From Elysia marginata (Eukaryota > Mollusca > Gastropoda > Plakobranchidae), in assembly GCA_019649035.1 (NCBI GenBank), contig BMAT01004750.1:20323-56767 (forward strand): a stretch of DNA of 36,445 bases. Direction: 5' to 3'. Shown here in pieces: positions 30,681-36,445 of this stretch (position 1 is the first letter of the stretch; each line of letters begins with the position of its first letter). A program made the position numbers and the translations under genes. The notes below the pieces were generated by a model. It had not been told where the DNA came from. It worked only from the letters and a program-made list of their open reading frames with translations, and did not search any database.

Positions 30681-33579
30681 GGGGGGGGGGGGGGGGCTCT
30701 ATGATTAATCTTATTCGAATCCACACATAAAGAGATTGTCGCTTTTGCTCTGATGTATGCAGGCATCTACTTGGCAACCTGTTTTCTTCACCTAATGCCT
30801 GATACTCGAGAGAAGATGGCGGCTGTCATGATCAACATGGGATCCAACACCAAATATGCAGTCCCCGAGCTACTGGTTCTGTGCGGGTTTTATGCTGTTG
30901 TCTTTGTAGAGCAAATCATACAGGTACTGATGTTTCATTACAAAACACATGGATACTGTTTGTCTGTTTCGTTACAATATGTAGACCACTGTTCAGTTGC
31001 TCCACGCTCTGAGATCTTACTCAAACATTTTCTCTCTACTTAAGGGTTCAGTATTTTTATTTGCCACAGGAAAAAAAGATTGTTGGAAAAATCATTGGGG
31101 TTTTTTTTTTGCTTACGTATCGGTGGCTTTTGTTACACGTTTTCTAAAATCAAACAAGTACTTTGTAAAGAATTTAAAACAGCCAATTCCAAAACAACTG
31201 TTTCATTCCTTAATGCTAAAAAAGCATTTTCATTGTTTAAATATCGTTATGAGAGGGCATGACATAACTTTTTATGTTTATTGCTATGATGAGGCTAATT
31301 ATGTTTTTAGTACTAACTAAGCTTTACTCATTCAGGAAACGTATGTTATTTGATAAATGATTAATCAAGCCTTTTAATCTTTAAGAACCTGTTATTATAT
31401 ATACACTATTTTACTCCCTTTCGGGAAATTTATCTTTGCCTGTAGCTGGGTACCCATTTTACAGGTGGGTGGACTGGGGAAAGTTAGGATAGATTGCTTT
31501 CCCAAGGCAATTGCAACATGGCATGGTCGGGAATCGAACCCAGACCTCCAGATCTCGAGTCCGACGCGTTAACCACTCCGCCACGCTGCTCCCTATTGTG
31601 TAGGCGTGTTTTCGTGAAAGATCGAACTGCAATCTGAATCAGTTATGACTTCCATGCTTTACTTTCTCTCTCAGGCACTCTATGTGAAGGCTCTGCAATC
31701 AGATGCAAATCGGAAGAGACGCCGACCCAGACCGCCTGCACCCAGAGGAGCAAGGGAGGACAACAGATTTCCTAGAAAGTCGAGGAGCAGTCCGGATGAA
31801 GAGAGCAGTCGAGGGGATGGAGACATGGGCGACTTGGTGACCATGCCAAACCCCGGCAACTGCAGTAACAGATCATCTAGTATGAGGTATAATGTAGAAG
31901 ATAATGATGACGACGACGAGGACGATGATGATGATGTTCTCGTAGACGAGGAAGAAGACATGAGTTTCAACAATAGTGACTCAGACGAAAGAAGTTTGGA
32001 TTCTATGACCCAGGCAAAGGAGAAGCTCATCGACCCAGACACCGTACAGGAGTATAGAAGAGAATGTCAGACAGACAGTCGCCAGTCTGGTGAGTGCATT
32101 AACTCTAATGCCGTTCCATCGGCCACAGTTCATGTCCGCTGCAATCCGACACATTCCATGAATCGCCAGGACAGCAACAGCAGTGCTGCAGACACCGAAG
32201 TGGTTCTCCTTAAAACCTTCTGTCCAGTATCGAACAGCGAAACACTGCCCAGACGCTCCACAGTGCCAGGGTCCCAGTTCGATTGTGGACCTCCGCCTAC
32301 AATACACATACACAGCCATCAGCATCACCCATCACGGCATTCAGCAGAAATGAACCACTGTGGCCAAAAAGCTAACATTTATCCTCATCCCCCCAACAAA
32401 CAATATCACCAGCAGCAACAAAACCAGCCGACTTCGCTACCACCTCATCTACCAACGTCATCTTGTCAAAATAAACTGACCCCGAACAATGTCAATAAAG
32501 AAAGTCCTCAGCAAAACCATTGTTCGTCCAGCCCATCTTTTTCTTCACCTTCAGTTTCATCCTCACACATTCCTGAAACATTGCGCGCATCAGAACCTCA
32601 AAGGATCTCCCAACCATATACAACAAACGACACTCCTCTGGCAAAGAAGTCAAACGTTCAATATCCAGTGATAGATAAAAATATGGACTCGCCTCGCTCA
32701 GAAACTCATTCAGATCCACATTCTCCTCAGGGTGAGTTACCTCAATCGCTTGTTTATCTAAAAGAAGACCGCGCATTTTCCAACTCGCCATGCGAGGAAA
32801 ATGATAGATACCACAGAGAAGCATTCACTACAATTTCAACAGCAGCCCCTTTTACTTACACTCCTCCTACCACAAGCATAGGCAACAACTACCGGCCTAA
32901 GAAAAATGATAGCAGCAGTCAAGAGGACAGAGACGTGGACTCTGGTATTTTCTCATCACGGCGAGACACACAGCCGCCTAACACAGAAGCAAGAAAGTTA
33001 AACACAATGGCCCCTTCTCGGGAAGTCAGCTTTGACCAGATTTCCGATTCCAGTTCTCAACTGCAAGACATTCAGGTCAAAAGAGTTGTAGATGAGTTGA
33101 GTAGAAGAGATGACTCGAGTACTGCTCATTTCCGCTCCATCATCTACATCATGGCGCTTTCTTTCCACGGCATATTCGAAGGCATGGCTCTAGGACTGCA
33201 GAGTATGAAAAGCAGTGTGTGGGCCCTGTGTTTCGCCATTGTGGTGCACAGGTGTGTGCTAGCTTTTAAATTGGGAATGGACCTGTCTCGAGGAGAGGAG
33301 AAACATGGCACAGCTTTTCTGTGTATAGGCACGTTCACACTAATATCTATTTTAGGAATTATAATCGGTGTTCTCATCTGCTCAGGAGCTTCTCTGTACT
33401 CCGACGTCACAGTGCCCGAAGCGATACTTCAAAGCCTTGCCACTGGCACAATATTCTACATAGTCTTTTTTGACATTCTTTTCAAAGACCTTGAGGGAAA
33501 GGATGACTTGAAAAGAGTTTCCTGCTCATTTGTTGGCTTCGCTCTGATGGCGGTTGTTTTTGCAATCACTCGAAGTTGA
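24706..33579 (+). CDS. ZIP-family (SLC39 subfamily II, ZIP1/2/3-like) metal transporter with giant TM3-TM4 loop; join of three exons
   Basis: Coding exons 24706-24877, 30763-30923 and 31675-33579 join to about 745 residues ending at TGA 33577-33579. Family role (known): ZIP proteins bring Zn2+ (some also Fe2+/Mn2+) into the cytosol across the plasma or organelle membrane. Seen here: TM1 about 4-31, TM2 about 44-69 with FSGGIYLATCFLHLMPD, TM3 about 92-111 (PELLVLCGFYAVVFVEQI), TM4 about 599-620 with the signature ALSFHGIFEGMALGLQ (H609, E613), TM5 626-648 with H636, TM6 657-680, TM7 692-715, TM8 726-743. Junctions are GT-AG, phase 1 (a Gly codon split G|GC) and phase 0. Typical members are about 310-350 aa; the excess is a loop of about 490 residues (112-598), cytosolic in the family topology, encoded in exon 3. 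An in-frame ATG at 24397 would add 103 residues. The family call is firm; the exact paralogue, substrate and start are not. Confidence 0.93.
25113..25258. repeat. CT-rich microsatellite in ZIP intron 1
   Basis: CT-rich from 25113, with near-pure (CT)n at 25196-25258 interrupted by CCCCCC. Confidence 0.9.
27690..27830. repeat. TAGATC-rich block in ZIP intron 1
   Basis: Contains TTAGATC, TCTAGATCTAGG and related units; a second stretch of the same kind is at 28190-28390 just after the retroelement tail. Confidence 0.6.
28060..28190 (+). mobile_element. LINE- or SINE-type 3' end with a (GAATCTT)n minisatellite tail
   Basis: The motif CCCCTAGTGGGATCAATAAA is followed at 28119-28185 by tandem GAATCTT units organised as a 22-mer with GAATCTTGAATCTTGAGTCT then TT, repeated about three times. 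Ending in a variable short tandem repeat after GATCAATAAA is typical of non-LTR retroelement 3' termini. The upstream boundary is unclear; no coding sequence is visible before it. Lies in intron 1 of the ZIP gene. Confidence 0.6.
28460..28830. repeat. Purine-rich low-complexity stretch
   Basis: Strong G/A bias on the plus strand (GAGAGA, GGAAGA, AAAGAG) without a fixed repeat unit. Confidence 0.75.
29390..30130. repeat. Pyrimidine-rich stretch with (CT)n core
   Basis: C/T-rich sequence with a near-pure (CT)n at 29903-29948 and a following TCTATCTATT region to 30115. Open frames here are low-complexity. Confidence 0.85.
30653..30696 (+). repeat. T28 then G16 homopolymer next to ZIP exon 2
   Basis: Runs of about 28 T (30653-30680) and 16 G (30681-30696). 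Lengths may be affected by sequencing error. Lies 66-110 bp before the exon 2 acceptor. Confidence 0.85.
30763..30923 (+). CDS. ZIP transporter coding exon 2 (end of TM2, TM3)
   Basis: Follows acceptor ...TGTATGCAG and opens with GC, completing the split Gly codon, to read GIYLATCFLHLMPD then a short extracellular stretch and TM3 PELLVLCGFYAVVFVEQIIQ. It ends at CAG (30921-30923) before donor GTACTG, phase 0. The block matches the family pattern of GGVFLATCLLDLLPD followed by the FxxxxxxEQ helix, with His at the position where vertebrate ZIP1 has Asp. A 28-T plus 16-G homopolymer lies 66 bp upstream of the exon. Confidence 0.93.
30924..31674 (+). other. Intron 2 of the ZIP gene (751 bp)
   Basis: Bounded by GTACTG and CTCTCTCAG. 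Contains a minus-strand tRNA-derived SINE (about 31408-31593) whose head ends 81 bp before exon 3. The open frames at 30997-31320 are not supported as coding: they have AT-rich composition and no family similarity. Confidence 0.85.
31408..31593 (-). mobile_element. tRNA(Ser/Leu-like)-derived SINE in ZIP intron 2
   Basis: On the minus strand the head reads GGGAGCAGCGTGGCGGAGTG with a perfect A box TGGCGGAGTGG (31573-31583), a GGACTCGAGATC anticodon-arm remnant like tRNA-Ser, and a perfect B box GGTTCGATTCC (31530-31540). The body has CTTGGGAAAGCAATC, CACCTGTAAAATGGGTACCC and AGCTACAGGCAAAGATAAAT, the same central domain as the 6888-7178 SINE in a less decayed form. The acceptor stem does not pair, so it is not a functional tRNA. 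Confidence 0.8.
31675..33579 (+). CDS. ZIP transporter terminal coding exon 3 (giant loop plus TM4-TM8)
   Basis: Acceptor TTTCTCTCTCAG at 31663-31674, phase 0, opening ALYVKALQSDANRKRRR. About 1.46 kb of the exon encodes the long TM3-TM4 loop: a basic patch (residues 123-135), a Ser/Glu stretch, an Asp/Glu-rich run (about 184-206), a His cluster HIHSHQHHPSRH (322-333), Gln/Pro/Ser-rich sequence, DSGIFS (533-538), then helices TM4-TM8. The stop is TGA 33577-33579, so the C terminus is only one or two residues past TM8, as usual for this subfamily. Codon composition is clearly richer in GC than the flanking DNA and the frame is uninterrupted, so the exon looks functional. Confidence 0.93.
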   Translation, partial: ALYVKALQSDANRKRRRPRPPAPRGAREDNRFPRKSRSSPDEESSRGDGDMGDLVTMPNPGNCSNRSSSMRYNVEDNDDDDEDDDDDVLVDEEEDMSFNNSDSDERSLDSMTQAKEKLIDPDTVQEYRRECQTDSRQSGECINSNAVPSATVHVRCNPTHSMNRQDSNSSAADTEVVLLKTFCPVSNSETLPRRSTVPGSQFDCGPPPTIHIHSHQHHPSRHSAEMNHCGQKANIYPHPPNKQYHQQQQNQPTSLPPHLPTSSCQNKLTPNNVNKESPQQNHCSSSPSFSSPSVSSSHIPETLRASEPQRISQPYTTNDTPLAKKSNVQYPVIDKNMDSPRSETHSDPHSPQGELPQSLVYLKEDRAFSNSPCEENDRYHREAFTTISTAAPFTYTPPTTSIGNNYRPKKNDSSSQEDRDVDSGIFSSRRDTQPPNTEARKLNTMAPSREVSFDQISDSSSQLQDIQVKRVVDELSRRDDSSTAHFRSIIYIMALSFHGIFEGMALGLQSMKSSVWALCFAIVVHRCVLAFKLGMDLSRGEEKHGTAFLCIGTFTLISILGIIIGVLICSGASLYSDVTVPEAILQSLATGTIFYIVFFDILFKDLEGKDDLKRVSCSFVGFALMAVVFAITRS

Positions 33580-34170
33580 ACCTTACGTTTTGGCAATTAC
33601 TACCACATCAACGCCTGTGTTTGTTTCATCCGCTCGTTGCTGTTATGTCACCTTCGTCTCTGCTCTGCATGTCTAGATAAAACTATAAATAGAACAGATA
33701 CACAAACGCCATACGATGACGTCACAAAACCCACGCCCAACCGAAATCTCGTCCGCCATATTGTTTGGCCTGCAGATCATTGTTGCTATGTGCAAGTTAG
33801 AAGTAAATGAGCGGCGATTGTGCCCTGTCCAGACGTAAACGGCTACCAAGCCCAAACAAAACTAATGATGCAAATTTGTCAGCCTATAACTAAGAAGATT
33901 TTTTAAAACTAGAGCAGGATTTATCAATGCCGGGAAGGCAACATAAAATATATGACAGCCCACAAACTAGATCTAAGTAGGCTAACAAACAATAACACCC
34001 ACCTACTCGCCCCTCTAATTCAATCACACTCACAACATGACAAATTATGACGGTAGTGGTACCTCTAACAAGATTTATTAAAACTACAGGAAACAGTAAA
34101 ACAAAGTTTGGATAGTATACATATGAAGTCTAATTACGAGGCTGCCTACAAATACAAACAAAATAGAGCA
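33580..34170 (+). other. Probable 3' UTR and immediate downstream flank of the ZIP gene
   Basis: Begins right after the stop codon. No canonical AATAAA was found here; the variant ATTAAA occurs at 34077-34082, 34368-34373 and 34574-34579, so the cleavage site is not determined. The segment 33683-33765 also has a promoter-like motif cluster listed separately. Open frames here on the minus strand are not supported as genes. Confidence 0.4.
33683..33765 (-). promoter_or_regulatory. Promoter-like motif cluster, best ordered on the minus strand
   Basis: Within about 80 bp lie a TATA-like CTATAAATAG (33683-33692), a full palindromic CRE TGACGTCA (33717-33724), a CACGCCC box (33731-33737) and GCCATATTG, a YY1-like core (33755-33763). 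Read on the minus strand the order is YY1-like, GC-box-like, CRE, TATA with about 25 bp between CRE and TATA, which suits a leftward start near 33650 and transcription antisense to exon 3. The motifs are seen; promoter activity is inference. Confidence 0.25.
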
Positions 34171-34173
34171 TAC

Positions 34174-34640
34174 TTCTCTCTTCTCACGTACAGACACACA
34201 TTGCTAAACAAAATTTAAAATTTACTTGTACATAAAAGTTTAAATAGGCAAGAACAGTGACACCCTAGATCTAAAATCTGAGTCTAGCAGCATAATATTG
34301 TTAATGCCGGTAGCTGCAACCTCTCTCTCTCTCTCCTCAGGCACAGACAGACGCATATTGCTAAAGAATTAAATATATAGTAGTACATATAGATTTAAAT
34401 AGTGCAAGAACAGCGATAGTCTAGATCTATATTCTGAGTCTGGCAGCAAACAAAAACTCTAGGTAACACCAATCTCTCTCTCTTCTCAGCCACAGGCAGA
34501 CACACATTAATAACAAAAATTGGATATCTAGTAGTGCTTCATAAAAATGTAAATAGCGCTAGAGCAGTGATACATTAAATCTGTATTTTGACGAATGTGA
34601 GTCCAGCAACAAAATAATAATCTAGGTAACTCAATTCTAC

Positions 34641-34641
<1 letters not shown>
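34174..34641. repeat. Diverged tandem repeat, three units of about 147, 152 and 169 bp
   Basis: Units start at 34174, 34321 and 34473. Each opens with a CT tract and TTCTCAG-like end, then ACAGRCAGACACACATT, a TAGTACAT-like part, AAATAG..CAAGAACAGTGA, a CTAGATCT or variant, TCTGAGTC and CAGCAA. The order of blocks is kept in all three while the sequence has diverged clearly. Lies in the downstream flank or 3' UTR of the ZIP gene. Confidence 0.8.
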
Positions 34642-34698
<57 letters not shown>

Positions 34699-34712
34699 AT
34701 CTCTCTCTCTCA
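34642..34712. repeat. (CT)n microsatellite
   Basis: Near-pure CT run with a few TATC interruptions, sitting where a fourth copy of the preceding tandem unit would begin. Confidence 0.95.
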
Positions 34713-35877
34713 CCGCATCCGATTGTGCCCTTCATTTAAAACAAAAAGAGTCAATTAGAATAGTCTCTTAATTCTAGTACCATTTAAATGGTTTAAGGCT
34801 TGGGGAAAGAAGCAGTAACGACCACCTCTGCACAACGTCTTCTCCATTCTAAATTTGACATTATTCTACATCTAAGGTCATTTTTAAAGCACTTGCAAAT
34901 AGATTCTGTGGTTTGAACTCGCTCACATACTGATCTAAACAACAGGCTTTGCTCGTCTGCTCAATGGTGTTTACAGCCGAAACAACATGGCGGACTTCCG
35001 AATTCCGGAATTTACCGGACTCACACGAAGGGCCAATCTGTAAGGCCCTGGGTGTTACGGTACTCTCAATGTAAGCTACGTAATCTATGATGAAGCATTA
35101 TTACACCAGGATATGCGATGTTTATTATAGGAACAATACTCTTTTGTCAGCAAGTCAATTCACCGAGAGTATAGTTGGCGTCTGTTTAGACACTATGCAA
35201 TATCAAAGTGTGATATTAATCGCTCTAGCATAAAAAGCAACAAGATTGGTGATAAACGAAGTGGTAGGTAAAGGATAAGATTTATTGATAGTCTAAAATA
35301 TGATCATCAACTATTGATAACATATCTCAGAGTTATCGAGAACAGACCTGGTGAGAAGGTATATTGGCCTATTAATTTTTTTCTAAAGGTTGATTTGATG
35401 AAAAAATCCTTCTACATAGTAGTCAAATCCATACCGCAGAGGCGTTTTTTAGAAAATTGTGATTTTACTTTAATTTAACCGTTAAATACATTTGAAAGTT
35501 ACAATTATGTCCCAAAGAGACCTCATTAGTTATCTTGGTCCGGCTTACAATGAGCTCGCTTGTGGCACAAGTGTTGATTAGCAAAGGTATGGTACTATGA
35601 AGTTACTGCTTATTCATATCATCCATTGCAATTTTCTACTTTTATTCTACCAAACAACATGTTATATTTGCGTTGGGGGTTTTTTGGAAAATTTAGTACA
35701 CATAAGGCTCATGAACTACTGAGCTATCAGACTTTCAATGTTTCATAAGGAATCAGGTTGATGTTAAAACCACAAACCGTTAACTAGAAACCCAGACTCC
35801 CTGTAGTTTTTCTTCAAATGCCATATAGTCAAACTTTTTATAATTAAAGCCATCAATGCAATTTTATTTAAAAGTCA
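34713..35877. other. No gene seen; possible CpG-containing regulatory patch at 34970-35060
   Basis: At 34981-35035 there are AACATGGCGGAC (a YY1-like core), a 12-bp palindrome AATTCCGGAATT (35001-35012) and TACCGGACTCAC, giving a local CpG excess in AT-rich DNA. No coding frame follows that I can support. Confidence 0.35.
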
Positions 35878-35960
35878 AAATGCGTTCATGAAATGACGCG
35901 TTGCGCTGGTGCTTATAAAAAATTTCATGCGATGAAAGAATATAGTGCGAAACGCAAATT
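35878..35960. repeat. Dispersed repeat, inverted copy of 661-765
   Basis: AAATGCGTTCATGAAATGAC, GCGCTGGTGCTTATAAAAAA, GATGAAAGAATATAGTGCG and AAACGCAAATT align to the reverse complement of 661-765 with small gaps. The element family is not recognised and the boundaries are approximate. Confidence 0.7.
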
Positions 35961-36445
35961 CAAACGATGATAGATTTTTACGAATGATTTTTACTTCATC
36001 ATGCTTTGCGCTTCATCGCTAATGTAAAATTTTAAGCTAATGCAGTTGGGAAAACAACAGACTATGAATGAAAATGTTCACCAATGTTTTTGTGTTCTAG
36101 GTTTCGAATAAGATTATAGGCTTGCTGACAAAGATAAACTGAAATCTAGATTTAGACCTAGATTAAGTTTTTTTTTCATTGAAATGGGTGTGCGTGAATT
36201 GTTGTCAAGCTTCCAGCCGCAGTTGTTATTTTCTATTTGTAAAGCAAATAAGTCGAAAAGCTTAATGAACAAAATGAATAAAATCTAGAATGCTTTATAC
36301 AAATAGATTGTTTTGTTTGTTTGCCTACTTAGCCTATATCATCCATGTAATGTCATTTAAAAGCTTTAACTGAAGGCCGGCATATAGCTAGATCTAGGCG
36401 AAGAAGAGGAAGAAGTTTACAGAGAGATTGAGAGACAAGAGAGAG
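35961..36445. other. No gene seen
   Basis: AT-rich, ending in a TAGATC-containing block and a GA-rich tract (36397-36445) cut by the window edge. Confidence 0.5.

Larger units (their letters stand above)
24878..30762 (+). other. Intron 1 of the ZIP gene (5885 bp)
   Basis: Bounded by GTGAGT and TATGCAG. It holds a CT-rich microsatellite (25113-25258), TAGATC-rich blocks (27690-27830 and 28190-28390), a LINE-type 3' end with minisatellite tail (28080-28190), a purine-rich stretch (28460-28830), a long pyrimidine-rich stretch (29390-30130), a short hairpin (29059-29081) and a T/G homopolymer near the acceptor. No further coding exon with family similarity was seen in it, and the split Gly codon joins exons 1 and 2 without any missing residue. 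Confidence 0.85.

Noticed and set aside
30814-30826. AAGATGGCGGC YY1-type motif
   Set aside because: It lies inside ZIP exon 2 and encodes conserved-region residues (K-M-A-A), so it is most simply coding sequence.
31513-31593. Minus-strand tRNA gene with perfect A and B boxes
   Set aside because: The acceptor stem does not pair and the sequence runs on into a SINE central domain, so it is a tRNA-derived SINE head.
34868-35090. CpG-containing patch near 34981 as the first exon of a neighbouring gene
   Set aside because: No coding frame, donor or downstream exon could be supported within the window; only noted as a possible regulatory patch.

Overview
Organism and setting. The window is AT-rich eukaryotic (metazoan) DNA: one gene with GT-AG introns, a very low density of real coding sequence, degenerate LINE and SINE copies, and many long di-, tri- and tetranucleotide microsatellites. 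The frequent TAGATC/CTAGATCT-rich blocks, the tRNA-derived SINEs with a conserved central domain, and the CR1/L2-type LINE tails (motif TGTAAAGCGCTTTG) suggest a mollusc, probably a gastropod. That assignment is inference. Two short N runs (9258-9260 and 20859-20860) mark unresolved bases.

Layout. 1-1260 holds diverged tandem and dispersed repeats. 2413-3207 is a large ATT/ACT/AGT microsatellite complex interrupted by a tRNA-like SINE head. 3.2-15 kb is mostly featureless AT-rich DNA with a LINE 3' end (minus strand, 5896-6600), a SINE (6888-7178), CT tracts, and a 352-bp MITE-like element with 25-bp perfect terminal inverted repeats (14970-15321). 15.6-19.1 kb is a cluster of three decayed CR1/L2-like LINE fragments. 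21.7-22 kb is a GATA satellite and 23.46-24.0 kb another ACT-triplet block.

The gene. From about 24.2 kb to at least 33.58 kb on the plus strand lies one intact protein-coding gene, a ZIP-family (SLC39, subfamily II, ZIP1/2/3-like) zinc/iron transporter. It has three recognisable coding exons (24706-24877, 30763-30923, 31675-33579) with exact GT-AG junctions and matching phases. All eight predicted membrane helices are present. The loop between TM3 and TM4 is about 490 residues, making the protein about 745 aa against about 310-350 aa for typical family members. The loop is acidic, His/Gln-rich and Ser-rich and carries a DSGIFS sequence that fits the beta-TrCP phosphodegron pattern. The TM5 motif also departs from the family (H-R-x5-K instead of H-K-x5-S). 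Intron 1 contains a LINE 3' tail with a minisatellite and long CT tracts; intron 2 contains a tRNA-derived SINE close to the last exon.

Downstream. 33.58-36.4 kb holds the probable 3' UTR, a promoter-like motif cluster, a diverged array of three ~150-170-bp repeats, a long CT tract, and a dispersed repeat whose inverted partner lies near the left edge of the window. No other gene could be supported, and I saw no CRISPR array, no functional RNA gene, and no multi-gene system.
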